A DNA stretch of 64,000 nucleotides from Rhodoligotrophos appendicifer (GCF_007474605.1 NZ_VHKL01000003.1:99156-163155); one strand, 5' to 3'; numbered from the stretch's first letter, positions 16,593 through 26,179 are shown. Translations and numbers: made by a program. The notes: generated by a model from the sequence alone, not told the origin.

Positions 16593-16886
16593 TCAACCGC
16601 CCTTGCCGACTCCGCTCCCGTGCTCTGACCGAACCCCGTCATACCATTGCCGGCTCGCCTTCAGTCGCGCATTGGCCTCTGCCGCAGCGGCACGATTCTG
16701 TCCAAGCGCCAGTCTCGCATCCATGCCGTTTCTCACCGCCGGGAGGGGAATGGCCGCCAGAAAGGCGGGCGGCGGAGGTAGGGCGGCAAGGGTGCTGGCG
16801 TCATTGGAGCGCGCGCAGCCGGCGCACATCGTCAGCATTGAGCTCGCAAAGGCGGCTCCGCGGGCGGCTTTCCAAATCCCGTGCAT
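16593..16886 (-). CDS. Probable o-spanin (Rz1-like outer-membrane lipoprotein), overlapping the i-spanin gene
   Basis: About 97 residues starting MHGIWKAARGAAFASSML, a lipoprotein-type signal ending at MCAGC, then a proline-rich run (AALPPPPAFLAAIPLP), as in Rz1 proteins. The lipobox is imperfect: position -3 is cysteine rather than leucine. It is read in another frame over the last 86 bp of the i-spanin gene, the classical overlapping Rz/Rz1 arrangement. AAGGAG lies ten bases before the ATG. The protein would anchor in the outer membrane and pair with the inner-membrane spanin to disrupt the outer membrane at lysis. The call rests on architecture, as spanin sequences are poorly conserved. 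Confidence 0.6.
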   Translation of the reverse strand: MHGIWKAARGAAFASSMLTMCAGCARSNDASTLAALPPPPAFLAAIPLPAVRNGMDARLALGQNRAAAAEANARLKASRQWYDGVRSEHGSGVGKGG

Positions 16887-17139
16887 AAGTCTGGATCTCC
16901 TTCTCTCTTTTGCTGAGCCTGGCTTCGAGCTGGATGCGGATTTTTTCGGCCGTCTTCTCCGCGCGCCGCACCTGCTCGGCACCTTTCGCCAGAATTTCCA
17001 ATCGCTGTCTCAGCGCGGCCGTGTCACAGCGTGATCGGGCCGCTGAATACCCGCTTCCGTAGATCCAGCCGATGCTGGCGAGTATGGCGGCGGCCAGACC
17101 AAGGCTTCGCCCCAACGGCGAGAGGATCAGCGCCATCAT
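16801..17139 (-). CDS. Probable i-spanin (Rz-like inner-membrane protein)
   Basis: 112 residues: one N-terminal membrane segment (LGLAAAILASIGWIYGSGY) followed by a long helical, coiled-coil-prone periplasmic part (LRQRLEILAKGAEQVRRAEKTAEKIRIQLEARLSKREKEIQ). This is the layout of Rz i-spanins. The start overlaps the endolysin stop as ATGA, so the two are translationally coupled. A probable Rz1 is read in another frame over its 3' end. Confidence 0.65.
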   Translation of the reverse strand: MMALILSPLGRSLGLAAAILASIGWIYGSGYSAARSRCDTAALRQRLEILAKGAEQVRRAEKTAEKIRIQLEARLSKREKEIQTYARDLESRPRSRLCELNADDVRRLRALQ

Positions 17140-18092
17140 GGCGTCCGCCCTGCCCGATGATCGTCGACACGGGCAGCGATAGCCCGAGCCGACAGCACGA
17201 TGATTGCAGCAGCCCCCGCACAGGTGACCAGCGGCCAGCAGCCGAGCAGCACCTCGGCGGCGTTCCGCAGCACAGCGAGGCCCCGCCCGATGAGACCGGC
17301 CGTCTGTTCGATTTGAACCAGATAGGGTTCGGCCGCAGCGACCGCACTACCCGTGCCGACCAGCACGGAGGTGGCAATATTGCCCCGGGCGGCGCGGATG
17401 ATCCGGGAGCCCTCGGGATGTCCTGCCAGCCGTTCGGCGGCGACGGCCCGTGGCGCCGCCTCGGCCGCGAGCGCCGCCAGCGTCTCGGTGTCAATGTCCT
17501 CTGTGAGAGGCAGTCCGCGGTCGGCCTTGAACGCCAACAGAGCCCCTCGGCTGCGCGACCCCATGACTCCGTCGACGGCCCCTACTTCGTGATAGCCCAG
17601 GGTCTTCAGCCTCGCCTGAACTGCCCGGATGTCTTGGCCTGCCGCTGGCACAGCCGCCTGACCGGGCCAGCGGCAGGCGATCAACTCGCGGGTGGAGTAT
17701 TGCGCAACGGACACGGCATTTCCCTGATTGCCACCCAGGACCGTCAGTCGGTCGCCGCGTTGCTCGAGCAGGAAGCCCACATGCCCCTGCCAAGCCTCGC
17801 GCCCGCGCTTCAGAATGACGATGGCTCCGTAGCGGGGACTCGCCAATGGCTCCCCATAGGAGAGATATGACCGGGCCGTGAGCGAGCCGGAGCTCGGATA
17901 GCCGGCCTCCACCAGGCAGCTGCCGACGAAGGCCGCGCACCACGGGGTGTCCTCGCTCAGGAGTTTTCCGACCGCCTTTTGAAAATAGTTGCCGATGCGA
18001 GAATTGTCGCTCGCCCCGGCGATTTCCCGCGTTCCCAGATGGCTACGTGCGATGGCCAGCCATTTTGGCTCTCCGCTCTGGATCTCATCCAT
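17136..18092 (-). CDS. Membrane-anchored phage-type endolysin (TIGR02594/CHAP-like domain plus peptidoglycan-binding domain)
   Basis: 318 residues. Residues 10-145 form a cysteine peptidase/amidase domain of the TIGR02594 type; the likely catalytic residues are Cys52 in PWCAAFVGS, His104 in GHVGF and Asn122 in GGNQ. Residues about 150-205 (IRAVQARLKTLGYHEVGAVDG) are a peptidoglycan_binding_1 domain. A C-terminal hydrophobic segment (LVTCAGAAAIIVLSARAIAA) would anchor the enzyme in the inner membrane. No export signal or separate holin gene is seen. The ATG lacks its own ribosome binding site but overlaps a 31-codon leader frame that has one. It resembles lysis genes of prophages and gene transfer agents. 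Confidence 0.75.
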   Translation of the reverse strand: MDEIQSGEPKWLAIARSHLGTREIAGASDNSRIGNYFQKAVGKLLSEDTPWCAAFVGSCLVEAGYPSSGSLTARSYLSYGEPLASPRYGAIVILKRGREAWQGHVGFLLEQRGDRLTVLGGNQGNAVSVAQYSTRELIACRWPGQAAVPAAGQDIRAVQARLKTLGYHEVGAVDGVMGSRSRGALLAFKADRGLPLTEDIDTETLAALAAEAAPRAVAAERLAGHPEGSRIIRAARGNIATSVLVGTGSAVAAAEPYLVQIEQTAGLIGRGLAVLRNAAEVLLGCWPLVTCAGAAAIIVLSARAIAARVDDHRAGRTP

Positions 18093-18180
18093 GAGAGCAC
18101 CGGGGAAGAGGTGTCCGCGCCAGCCAAAGCGAATGCGCCGCCGCCGGACCAGTACCGGCGGGCCTTTTCTGTGAGCCCAT
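18085..18180 (-). CDS. Possible 31-codon leader peptide coupled to the endolysin gene
   Basis: A perfect AGGAGG lies seven bases before ATG 18180. The frame (starting MGSQKRPAGTGP) ends at a TGA eight bases inside the endolysin gene. Since the endolysin ATG has no binding site of its own, ribosomes ending the leader could re-initiate there. An alternative is that the endolysin begins earlier by frameshift or at a non-ATG codon. Confidence 0.4.
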   Translation of the reverse strand: MGSQKRPAGTGPAAAHSLWLARTPLPRCSHG

Positions 18181-18264
18181 GATCAAACCTCCTGATGGCC
18201 GCCATCATAGTCGCCACGGAGGCTGGGAGGATTACTTCTCCCGCATGTTCCCATTCTGGGGGGA

Positions 18265-18798
18265 TCAGTCCGAACCCAGCAGCCGCTTGGCTTCCATCAG
18301 TTCAGTCAGGGCAGCCCGGAGACTGGTCTCGAGCTCTGTGTCTGGGGCATCCGCCCAGCTTTGTGCGACTCCCGCGGCCGCAGGGGCATAATCTCTGCCC
18401 GAAACCGCTACAGGGGATCGTATTCCGGGATCGAATGCGGGCCCCGCGGCTTCGAGCATTGGCTCGCGCGGCTCCACCGCCAGCTCGCGGGCTGGCAGGG
18501 GCTCCACCTCCGGCTGCGCGGGCGCCACCGTCTGGGCCATGTCCGCGATCGCCGCCACTCCGCGTTCCTTGATGAGCTTCTGCACGCCGCGGATCGTATA
18601 GCCTTCGCCATAGAGCAAATGGCGGATGCCCCTGAGCAGCTCCACATCATTGGGGCGATAATAGCGCCGGCCGCCCCCTCTTTTCATTGGCCGGACTTGC
18701 GTGAATTTGCTCTCCCAGAATCTGAGGACATGCTGGGGAACATCGAGGTCTTCTGCGACCTCGCTAATGGTTCGAAAGGCGTCTGGCGACTTATCCAT
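18265..18798 (-). CDS. MerR-family transcriptional regulator next to ihfA
   Basis: 177 residues. The N-terminal winged helix is of MerR type: [48 protein letters not shown], followed by a helical [19 protein letters not shown]. The C-terminal half is Pro/Ala/Glu-rich and ends in a helix ([19 protein letters not shown]); no cysteine ligand loop of metal-sensing MerR proteins is present. A MerR gene of this kind regularly follows ihfA in Hyphomicrobiales. Its targets are unknown to me. Confidence 0.87.
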   Translation of the reverse strand: MDKSPDAFRTISEVAEDLDVPQHVLRFWESKFTQVRPMKRGGGRRYYRPNDVELLRGIRHLLYGEGYTIRGVQKLIKERGVAAIADMAQTVAPAQPEVEPLPARELAVEPREPMLEAAGPAFDPGIRSPVAVSGRDYAPAAAGVAQSWADAPDTELETSLRAALTELMEAKRLLGSD

Positions 18799-18848
18799 CG
18801 ATCACTCCCTGGAGTGGTCGCATGGCGTCCGACAATTCATGCGCAACT

Positions 18849-19154
18849 CTATTCCGTCGTCTCGATGCCGTTGATGGAATCCTTGAGCACATGACTGGGC
18901 CGGAACACCAGCACTCGCCGCGGCGCAATCGGCACTTCTTCTCTCGTCTTCGGATTCCTGCCCACTCTGGGCGCTTTCTCCCGGACCATGAAGGTGCCGA
19001 AAGACGACAGCATCACCGGGCTGCCCTTCACGAGCACGTCTGAGATATGGTCCAGAATGGATTTTACGAGTGCCGCGGATTCCGTTCGCGACAATCCGAC
19101 CTGACGGTGGACCGCCTCGCTCAGATCGGCGCGGGTGAGCGTTTTCCCGGCCAT
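18849..19154 (-). CDS. ihfA: Integration host factor subunit alpha
   Basis: 101 residues of the HU/IHF fold: [26 protein letters not shown] at the start, [20 protein letters not shown] with the DNA-intercalating proline arm (RVGRNPKT), and [12 protein letters not shown] at the end. With IhfB it bends DNA at promoters, origins and phage attachment sites. It follows fabH after a 242-bp space that probably holds its own promoter, and precedes merR by 50 bp. The residual 19155-19396 spacer shows no other gene. Confidence 0.93.
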   Translation of the reverse strand: MAGKTLTRADLSEAVHRQVGLSRTESAALVKSILDHISDVLVKGSPVMLSSFGTFMVREKAPRVGRNPKTREEVPIAPRRVLVFRPSHVLKDSINGIETTE

Positions 19155-19396
19155 GTTATGTTCCCCTCGCCTGTTCAGCTCAAACTAGTCCCGGCAAAGC
19201 ATTGGGGTCAAGCCCGCCCAAGGGTGCCGCATGCCAGGGATTTCAGAATCTTACGCTGCAGCCTTCGCCTTTTGCTCGATCCTGCGTCGGCGTGCTGTCC
19301 CCGCAACACCACCTTGGCTTCCTTAACCTGCTCACGACTGTCTGGCAACGGACGAATGCCGCGGATGCGATGCAGCAGCCCAATGCAGGATCGACT

Positions 19397-20368
19397 TTAC
19401 CATCGGATCAGAGCGGCCCCCCAGGTAAAGCCTCCGCCCATGGCCTCCACAAGGACCAGATCCCCTCGCTTGATCCGGCCGTCTTTGACGGCGACGTCCA
19501 GGGCCAGCGGGATTGATGCCGCCGACGTATTGCCGTGCCGATCGACCGTAATCACCACTTTATCCTCAGGGATGCCGAAGCGTTTGGCCGTGCTGTCGAG
19601 AATGCGCTTGTTCGCCTGATGCGGAACGATCCAGTCGATATCCGCCGCCGTCAGCCCCATGCTGTCGAGGGTCTCGGTCATCACTGCGGAGATGTTCACG
19701 ACCGCATGCTTGAAGACCTCCTTCCCCTCCATGCGCAGGACGCCGACCGTCTTGGTGGTGGAAGGGCCACCATCGACATAGAGTTTGTCCTTGTAACGCC
19801 CGTCGGAGTGAAGCTTGGTGGCAATTACGCCGCGCCCTTCGATCCCCTCTGCCTCCTCCACTGCCTCGAGCACGACCGCCCCTGCGCCATCGCCGAACAG
19901 CACGCACGTTGTCCGATCGCTCCAGTCGAGGATCCGGGAGAACGTCTCCGAACCGATCACCAGGGCCCGGTTGGCGCTTCCCGTCCGCACCATCGAATCG
20001 GCGATCGAGAGCGCATAGACGAAACCGGAGCAGACCGCCTGCACATCGAAGGCTGCACCTCGAACCATGCCGAGCTCAGCCTGCACGAAGGTTGCGGTGG
20101 CCGGAAAAGTATTGTCCGGCGTTGAAGTTCCGAGCACGATGAGGTCGATTGACTGAGCCTCCATCCCGGCATCTTGCAAGGCGGCGCGGGCGGCGGCGAC
20201 GGCCAAGCTGCCGGTTGTCTCTCCCTCGGCAGCCAGATATCGCTGCTTGATGCCTGTCCGTTCCACGATCCACTCGTCGCTGGTCTCGACGATACGGGTG
20301 AGATCGTGATTGGAGACGGCGTTTTTCGGCAAGGACGATCCGATGCCCTGGATCACGGCACGACGCAT
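19397..20368 (-). CDS. fabH: 3-oxoacyl-[acyl-carrier-protein] synthase III
   Basis: 323 residues, the normal KAS III length. The catalytic triad is intact: Cys113 in AVCSGF, His250 in VPHQANKRI and Asn280 in RHGNTSAAS. It condenses acetyl-CoA with malonyl-ACP to start fatty-acid synthesis. It lies 3 bp behind plsX, in the plsX-fabH-ihfA-merR order common to the order. Confidence 0.96.
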   Translation of the reverse strand: MRRAVIQGIGSSLPKNAVSNHDLTRIVETSDEWIVERTGIKQRYLAAEGETTGSLAVAAARAALQDAGMEAQSIDLIVLGTSTPDNTFPATATFVQAELGMVRGAAFDVQAVCSGFVYALSIADSMVRTGSANRALVIGSETFSRILDWSDRTTCVLFGDGAGAVVLEAVEEAEGIEGRGVIATKLHSDGRYKDKLYVDGGPSTTKTVGVLRMEGKEVFKHAVVNISAVMTETLDSMGLTAADIDWIVPHQANKRILDSTAKRFGIPEDKVVITVDRHGNTSAASIPLALDVAVKDGRIKRGDLVLVEAMGGGFTWGAALIRW

Positions 20369-20371
20369 GGA

Positions 20372-21436
20372 TTAAACACCTTCCGCGTTCAACGCCGTCG
20401 TCAGACTTGCCTGCGTTGCGCTTTGTTTGGCCGCGAGATCTGCAGCGATTTTATCGATCAGTTTGCTGCGCGTCGTTTCGACCGCAACATCGATGGCCGC
20501 AGCAAAGCCGAAGCCGTCGGTGCCTCCATGGCTTTTCACCACGATGCCGTTGAGGCCCAGGAAAACGCCGCCATTCTTGGTTCTCGGGTCAAGTCGCGCC
20601 CGGAGGGCATCGAAAGCGCCACGAGCGAAGAAATAGCCGAGTCTCGTCATCCAGGTCCGGTTCATGGCCTCGCGCAGGTAGCCGGTCAGCAATCTGACCG
20701 TACCCTCTGCCGCCTTCAATGCGATGTTGCCGGTAAATCCCTCGATGACGAACACGTCTACGGTGCCCTTGCCGATGTCGTCGCCTTCGACGAAGCCGTA
20801 ATACTCGATCGGAAGTTCTGCCTCACGCAACATTTTCCCGGCTTTGCGAACCTCCTCGACGCCCTTCATCTCTTCGATGCCGACATTGAGCAAGCCGACG
20901 GTTGGTCGCTCCATGCCGAGCATGCAGCGCGCCATGGCCTCACCCATGATGGCATAGTCGAACAATTGTTCGGCATCGGCCCCGATGGTCGCTCCGAGGT
21001 CGAGCACGACGGAATCGCCGCGCAAGGTGGGCCATAGCCCGGCGATGGCGGGGCGCGAGATGCCCGGCATTGTCTTGAGGATCACCTTTGCCATGGCCAT
21101 CAAGGCTCCGGTATTGCCCGCCGACACGGCGACGTCAGCGCGGCCGGTGCGAACGGCGTCGATGGTCATCCACATGCTGGAATTATGCCGGCCTCGGCGC
21201 AGGGCCTGACTGGGCTTGTCCTCCATCGCCACGGCCACGTCCGTATGCACGACTTCGGATCTGTCCCTGACCCGCGGATATCTGGCGATGATGGGGTCCA
21301 GCTTTGCCTGATCACCGAACAACAGCAGGCGGATTTCAGGCCAGCGCTCGAGGGCGAGGTCGGCTCCCGGCACCACCACCTCGGGTCCCCGGTCGCCCCC
21401 CATGGCATCGAGCGCGATGGTCAGAGGACGCGGCAT
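20372..21436 (-). CDS. plsX: Phosphate acyltransferase PlsX
   Basis: 354 residues starting [25 protein letters not shown], the PlsX N-terminal signature, with [15 protein letters not shown] and [21 protein letters not shown] further on. It converts acyl-ACP to acyl-phosphate for phospholipid synthesis. It is linked with DUF177 upstream and fabH downstream. In many bacteria rpmF lies between DUF177 and plsX; no rpmF is present in the 150-bp space here, which is usual in alphaproteobacteria. Confidence 0.96.
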   Translation of the reverse strand: MPRPLTIALDAMGGDRGPEVVVPGADLALERWPEIRLLLFGDQAKLDPIIARYPRVRDRSEVVHTDVAVAMEDKPSQALRRGRHNSSMWMTIDAVRTGRADVAVSAGNTGALMAMAKVILKTMPGISRPAIAGLWPTLRGDSVVLDLGATIGADAEQLFDYAIMGEAMARCMLGMERPTVGLLNVGIEEMKGVEEVRKAGKMLREAELPIEYYGFVEGDDIGKGTVDVFVIEGFTGNIALKAAEGTVRLLTGYLREAMNRTWMTRLGYFFARGAFDALRARLDPRTKNGGVFLGLNGIVVKSHGGTDGFGFAAAIDVAVETTRSKLIDKIAADLAAKQSATQASLTTALNAEGV

Positions 21437-21590
21437 GGATGCGAAAATGTCATGGACGGCATGTCTACAGCTTTAGAGGGTTTTGGCGCGGTCGTCGCCG
21501 CTGAGCCGCGGAACATTACGCATTCGCCCGAGGGAGACAACTGGAAACTAGAAATCGAACTCGTCCTGCCCTCGCGATCCGGCCCATCGA

Positions 21591-22139
21591 TCATGTATCG
21601 CTGTTATCCGCATCTGCACGCTTTTTCAACGCGGCCAGAGTTGCAAAGGGTCCCGGCGGCACCTCGGTCGCCTGTCCTAGCACGTATCGGGCATCGACGG
21701 CGGCATCTGCTTTTCGGGGATAGGGATCGAGCGCTAGGGCAAGTTCTTCAACCACCACCTCGCCCAGATCCACGACATTTCCCTCTATGGCTTGCGGCGG
21801 CTCCTCCTCATCCGCATCGATGAAGAGCTCACCCTCCTCGACCGCTGCTATGGCCTTGGCTGGCAGGAAGTAGCGCTCGAACTTTTCCTCGTAAGTGAGC
21901 ACCAGGGGCTCCAAAGTGACGACACAGCTTTGCTCGACCTCAGCGTGAAATGCCCCGCTGACATGGAGGCCGCCTTTTTTCCAAGGCAGCACAGTCGCCT
22001 CGGCCCGCAATGCGTACACGTCGAGAATCCCAAGCCGCTGCGCGACAAGCCGACACTCCGCCTGTGTGGCCATCACGCTTTCGTCCCCACCCGCACCGAT
22101 TCGCTCGACCATGATCGGCCGGGAAAATTCACTGTCCAT
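21591..22139 (-). CDS. DUF177 (YceD-like) protein
   Basis: About 182 residues. Family features are the central CVVTLEPLVLTYEEKFERYFLP and the acidic stretch FIDADEEEPPQAIEGNVVDLGEVVVEELALALDPYPRK, which match the YceD/DUF177 family linked to large-subunit ribosomal RNA accumulation. ATG 22139 is preferred to an ORF start 16 codons earlier, since MDSEFSRPIMVERI starts near the conserved part. The start overlaps the end of the upstream chaperone gene by 11 bp. Confidence 0.85.
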   Translation of the reverse strand: MDSEFSRPIMVERIGAGGDESVMATQAECRLVAQRLGILDVYALRAEATVLPWKKGGLHVSGAFHAEVEQSCVVTLEPLVLTYEEKFERYFLPAKAIAAVEEGELFIDADEEEPPQAIEGNVVDLGEVVVEELALALDPYPRKADAAVDARYVLGQATEVPPGPFATLAALKKRADADNSDT

Positions 22140-22722
22140 GAGCGACCCCTTCCATGGCTCGTGAGGACTTTGCCTTTTCCGAATCATGACATGACCTCAC
22201 GGCTGGGAATACGATTCTTCCCTCAAGAATTCCCGCGATGCCGACCGACCTCAGGAAGTGGTCCGCCCTGATCACATAATCTGCCAACTCAGAGGCACCG
22301 GCCTTGTCGGTGAAGTGGATGTTACGCGCCAGCACTTCGGTGGCGGCCACCCTCGGATGCTCATCCGCAAGGGCTGCATCGAGGGCCTTGCCACGTCCGT
22401 AAAAGGCTTCTGCGAGCTTTCTGACCTTCTTTCCTACAGACAGATCGGCGACTCCCAGCTCGCGCAGATTATGGTCGAAATCGCTGAACATAACGGCGCA
22501 GAGGTCCTCGCCCAGGGCGCTACTGGGTCCCTCATCCTGCCGCAGTCGACGGAGGGCCAGAACCACATGCAGAACCACGAGTTCGAAACGGCCTTCAACC
22601 GTATCCGGCACATGGAAATGCGTATAGAACTCAGGCTGCCGCGCCTGCGCCACAATAGTCTCATAAAGGGCACGAGGGGTCCTGCTGCGGTGGTGTCGTC
22701 CGAACAGTCTGTTGAGAATCAT
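22129..22722 (-). CDS. Ubiquinol-cytochrome c chaperone family protein
   Basis: About 197 residues starting MILNRLFGRHHRSRTPRALYETIVAQARQPEFYTHFHVPDTVEGRFELVVLHV, the family hallmark (CBP3/UQCC1-like). In mitochondria the homologue helps assemble the cytochrome bc1 complex; the bacterial role is less defined. Two ATGs in tandem follow AAGGA; the second is used here, with one extra residue possible. It is divergent from bamE with about 125 bp between the starts. Confidence 0.88.
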   Translation of the reverse strand: MILNRLFGRHHRSRTPRALYETIVAQARQPEFYTHFHVPDTVEGRFELVVLHVVLALRRLRQDEGPSSALGEDLCAVMFSDFDHNLRELGVADLSVGKKVRKLAEAFYGRGKALDAALADEHPRVAATEVLARNIHFTDKAGASELADYVIRADHFLRSVGIAGILEGRIVFPAVRSCHDSEKAKSSRAMEGVAHGQ

Positions 22723-22847
22723 CATTCCTTGCCGGCGGTGCTCGTCCAGGACCTGTCGCTTGCCAAACGCCTGTTGTCCAGGGTAACTCACGTTGCAGCA
22801 GCAACTAAGATCGGGTCATTCACCCAACAAGTAAAGGGATCGCTTGC

Positions 22848-23363
22848 GTGGTCAATCCTTCAAGTCAGTCTCGCCGTGCGGTGCTTCGTAACGGATTGCT
22901 TGCCTTGGGGCTAGTCGGCCTCACCGCGGCATGCAGCCCTGTTGTTGATCATCGCGGCTATCTTCCTCATGGCGATGACCTGAAAAAGGTACAGGTGGGC
23001 ATGAGCAAGACTGAGGTGCAGGCTCTGCTCGGCAGCCCGTCCACCTCCGCCACGGTGAATTTCCAGGGTGATAGCTACTACTATATTTCCGATACGGTTG
23101 AGCAGGAGGCATTTTTTCGCCCCACCGTTGTTGATCGGCAAATCTTCGCGATCCGCTTCACCCGCACCGATCAGGTTGAGAGTTTCGCTCTTTACGGGCT
23201 GGAGGATGGCCGGATCATTGACTTCAATACCCGCCAGACCCCAACCCGCGGCAAAGAGCTGACGCTGCTGCAACAGCTCTTCGGCAATATCGGCAAGTTC
23301 GATCCAGGCGATACCGGAGACAGTCGTGGCCCCGGCGGATCGATCAGCGGTAGTCCGTTCTAG
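22848..23363 (+). CDS. bamE: Outer-membrane protein assembly factor BamE (SmpA/OmlA lipoprotein)
   Basis: 171 residues from a GTG start. A lipoprotein signal ends at GLTAAC (Cys29), followed by DDLKKVQVGMSKTEVQALLGSPS, the conserved BamE core, and SYYYISDTVEQEAFFRP. The protein is a subunit of the BAM complex in the outer membrane. The last four bases overlap the convergent small gene. The divergent order with the cytochrome c chaperone gene is widespread in Hyphomicrobiales. Confidence 0.9.
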   Translation: MVNPSSQSRRAVLRNGLLALGLVGLTAACSPVVDHRGYLPHGDDLKKVQVGMSKTEVQALLGSPSTSATVNFQGDSYYYISDTVEQEAFFRPTVVDRQIFAIRFTRTDQVESFALYGLEDGRIIDFNTRQTPTRGKELTLLQQLFGNIGKFDPGDTGDSRGPGGSISGSPF

Positions 23364-23644
23364 GAATGATATTGGTTCGACCTCTGGTGGAAGAGGGCCG
23401 ACGAAGCGAATTCCAAGAAGCTGTAATCCTCACCATTATAGTTGAGCTGGGGGATTTGGCGGACGATATCTTTCAGCGTCCGCCATGCATCCTCCCGCGA
23501 GGCGCCAGCCTCGCTGGCGGCACGCAACATCGCCATGGCATATTGCCATTTCTGCGTCGAGCCGCTGTCGAAGCCGCCGCCGTGCTCTAGCATATGGCTG
23601 AGGGCATCGAGTTCGATCTTGCGGAGATTGGAAGTCATGGCCAT
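23360..23644 (-). CDS. Hypothetical protein, about 94 residues
   Basis: The protein begins MAMTSNLRKIELDALSHMLEHGG and ends SFLEFASSALFHQ. It looks soluble and helical. AAAGG lies nine bases before ATG 23644; an in-frame ATG at 23686 has no such site. I recognise no family. Its end overlaps the bamE end by four bases in convergent orientation. Codon use looks genuine. Confidence 0.5.
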   Translation of the reverse strand: MAMTSNLRKIELDALSHMLEHGGGFDSGSTQKWQYAMAMLRAASEAGASREDAWRTLKDIVRQIPQLNYNGEDYSFLEFASSALFHQRSNQYHS

Positions 23645-23751
23645 GAGCGCACACCTTTCGCAACAGGGTTCAATAGCCAGCAGCATGAAATAAATCCGTT
23701 GTTACAACCTTAACGTTCATAGAGTCGCGAACGCATCAGCATCACCGCACT

Positions 23752-23787
23752 GAAACAAAAACCCCCGCGGGGAAATCCCGCGGGGGT
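23752..23787 (-). terminator. Rho-independent terminator of hppA
   Basis: Perfect 11-bp arms ACCCCCGCGGG and CCCGCGGGGGT around a 5-base loop are followed, in the minus direction, by TTTTTGTTT. It lies 27 bp beyond the hppA stop. Confidence 0.9.
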
Positions 23788-23813
23788 CTGAATGACGCCG
23801 AGCAGCCTGTGGC

Positions 23814-25940
23814 TTATGCGCTGTGCGCCAGAACGGCCAGCAGCAGCAAGGCAACGATGTTGGTGATCTTGATCATCGGATTGACCGCCGGACCCGCCGT
23901 ATCTTTGTACGGATCTCCGACTGTATCGCCCGTCACCGCCGCCTTATGGGCTTCCGAGCCCTTGCCGCCGTAATGCCCGTCCTCGATGTACTTCTTGGCA
24001 TTGTCCCAGGCGCCGCCCCCAGCTGTCATGGAGATGGCCACGAACAGGCCGGTCACGATGACGCCCAGCAGCATCGCGCCTACAGTTGAGAACGCCGCGT
24101 TCTTGCCTGCGATCGCGTTGATCACGAAATAGACCACGATCGGCGACAGCACCGGCAGCAGCGACGGCACGATCATCTCCTTGATCGCCGCCTTGGTCAA
24201 AAGGTCGACCGCGGCCTTGTAGTCCGGCCGGTCCTTGCCCTGCATGATGCCTGGCTTTTCGCGGAACTGCCTGCGCACCTCCTCCACGATTGCGCCTGCC
24301 GCGCGGCCCACTGCCGTCATGGCGATGCCGCCGAACAGATAGGGCAACAGGCCCCCGAGCAGCAGCCCCACCACCACATAAGGGTTGGAGAGCGAGAATG
24401 TAATTTCGCCGACGTCTCGGAAATACGGATACTGCTCGGCATTGGCCGTGAAAAACTGCAGATCCTGGGTATAGGCGGCAAACAGCACCAGCGCACCGAG
24501 ACCGGCCGAGCTGATGGCGTAGCCCTTGGTCACGGCTTTCGTTGTATTTCCCACCGCATCAAGAGCATCCGTTGTCTTGCGCACATCGGCCGGCAAATCC
24601 GCCATTTCGGCGATGCCGCCGGCATTGTCGGTCACCGGTCCGAAGGCATCCAAGGCCACTACGAGCCCTGCCAGTGATAGCATTGTCGTGACCGCGATTG
24701 CGATCCCGAACAGTCCAGCCAAGCTGTAGGTGACGATGATGGCGCCGATGATGACCAGCGCCGGCAGCGCCGTGGCCTCCAGCGAGATCGCCAGACCCTG
24801 GATCACATTAGTGCCATGCCCCGAGACCGAGGCCTTGGCGATCGACTTCACCGGCCGATAATTGGTGCCGGTGTAATATTCCGTGATCACGATGATGAGC
24901 GCGGTGACGACGAGGCCCGCGGCGCCGCACCAGAAGAGGTCAAGACCGGTGAAAGTCACCCCGCCGGCAGTCATCTCGGTGGACATGCCCACCATATAGG
25001 CGGTGATCGGCCAGAGCGCGATCAGCGACAGGACGCCGGTGACGATGATGCCTTTGTAGAGGGCTCCCATGATCGACTGGCTGGATCCGAGTTTCACGAA
25101 GAATGTTCCGATGATCGAGGTGATCACGCAGACACCCGCGATGGCCAGGGGATAGACCATGGCCGCGGTCGACATTGCCGTCCCGGCGAAATAGATCGAT
25201 GCCAGCACCATGGTGGCGACGATGGTCACCGCGTAAGTCTCGAACAGATCCGCTGCCATGCCCGCGCAGTCGCCGACATTGTCGCCGACATTGTCGGCGA
25301 TCGTGGCCGGATTGCGTGGATCATCCTCCGGAATGCCGGCTTCGACCTTGCCCACGAGATCGCCACCCACATCCGCACCCTTGGTGAAGATGCCGCCACC
25401 GAGCCGCGCGAAGATCGAGATCAGCGAGGCGCCAAATCCGAGGGCGACCAGGGCATCGATGACCAATCGGTCGCCTGGCGCATAGCCGGCAAACTGCGTG
25501 AGCACCATGAAGTAGACGGCAACCGCCAGCAGCGCGAGCCCGGCAACCAGCAGCCCCGTGACAGCGCCGGCCCGAAAGGCGATGCTGAGGCCAGAGGCAA
25601 GGCTGACGCTGGCGGCTTGCGCGGTGCGGACATTCGCCCGGACCGACACCAACATTCCGATATACCCCGCAGCGCCGGAGAGCACCGCGCCGACGAGAAA
25701 GCCGACCGCCACCAGCAGGCCGAGCAACCAGGCGACAATGATGAAAATCACCACGCCGACGATGGCAATGGTCGTGTACTGCCGGGCCAGATAGGCCATG
25801 GCGCCTTCTTGGATCGCGCCCGCGATCTCGCGCATGCGGGCATTGCCCGCATCCGCAGCCATCACCGATTGGATGGCCCAGACCCCATAGACGATCGACA
25901 GCGCCCCGCAGGCGATGATCAGCCAGATTTCGAGACTCAT
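23814..25940 (-). CDS. hppA: K+-independent membrane-bound proton-translocating pyrophosphatase
   Basis: 708 residues with about 16 membrane segments. The pyrophosphate site is clear: [48 protein letters not shown], with a second acidic site in [19 protein letters not shown] and a third in [19 protein letters not shown]. The sequence [11 protein letters not shown] has lysine where K+-dependent enzymes carry alanine, which marks the K+-insensitive proton-pumping class. It couples hydrolysis of pyrophosphate to proton export across the inner membrane. It is a single gene with its own strong terminator. Confidence 0.95.
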   Translation of the reverse strand: MSLEIWLIIACGALSIVYGVWAIQSVMAADAGNARMREIAGAIQEGAMAYLARQYTTIAIVGVVIFIIVAWLLGLLVAVGFLVGAVLSGAAGYIGMLVSVRANVRTAQAASVSLASGLSIAFRAGAVTGLLVAGLALLAVAVYFMVLTQFAGYAPGDRLVIDALVALGFGASLISIFARLGGGIFTKGADVGGDLVGKVEAGIPEDDPRNPATIADNVGDNVGDCAGMAADLFETYAVTIVATMVLASIYFAGTAMSTAAMVYPLAIAGVCVITSIIGTFFVKLGSSQSIMGALYKGIIVTGVLSLIALWPITAYMVGMSTEMTAGGVTFTGLDLFWCGAAGLVVTALIIVITEYYTGTNYRPVKSIAKASVSGHGTNVIQGLAISLEATALPALVIIGAIIVTYSLAGLFGIAIAVTTMLSLAGLVVALDAFGPVTDNAGGIAEMADLPADVRKTTDALDAVGNTTKAVTKGYAISSAGLGALVLFAAYTQDLQFFTANAEQYPYFRDVGEITFSLSNPYVVVGLLLGGLLPYLFGGIAMTAVGRAAGAIVEEVRRQFREKPGIMQGKDRPDYKAAVDLLTKAAIKEMIVPSLLPVLSPIVVYFVINAIAGKNAAFSTVGAMLLGVIVTGLFVAISMTAGGGAWDNAKKYIEDGHYGGKGSEAHKAAVTGDTVGDPYKDTAGPAVNPMIKITNIVALLLLAVLAHSA

Positions 25941-26028
25941 AATTATTTTCCTGAGGTTCCCTAGATTTCCCCTCCGCCTGATAAGCTCCGGAACGAAAGC
26001 CCGCGGGCGAGCTGCCCGTGTTTACCTG

Positions 26029-26159
26029 GCACTGAGTGCGCGGATGATCGCCGAATTTCCTATGGCGACGCAACACTTATGGAATTGCGATGAACTCTTT
26101 TTCGAAAATCTTCGGGAACCGGGACCGAATGGAGGGCTGGAGGAGGCACTGAGTGCCTC
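26029..26159. repeat. Two copies of GCACTGAGTGC upstream of hppA
   Basis: The 11-bp palindrome GCACT-G-AGTGC occurs at 26029-26039 and 26146-26156; the second is extended to a 17-bp perfect dyad (26143-26159, arms GAGGCACT/AGTGCCTC). Both lie in the 239-bp space between the MFS gene end and the hppA start, otherwise without a gene. They may be operators of hppA, or the second may be part of the MFS transcript end. Confidence 0.5.
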
Positions 26160-26179
26160 GAAAAGCGGCGGCCGGCGCC

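Noticed and set aside
16516-17034. 172-codon plus-strand frame opposite the spanin genes
   Set aside because: The minus-strand frames have overlapping start/stop coupling, a membrane segment and a lipoprotein-type signal, while the plus frame has none of these.
17957-18217. 86-codon minus-strand frame starting upstream of the endolysin gene
   Set aside because: It overlaps the endolysin catalytic domain in another frame, and its start has no ribosome binding site; the 31-codon leader with AGGAGG is the better candidate.
18181-18264. Search for the proline tRNA gene often found after merR in this gene order
   Set aside because: No cloverleaf or T-loop consensus is present between merR and the lysis cassette.
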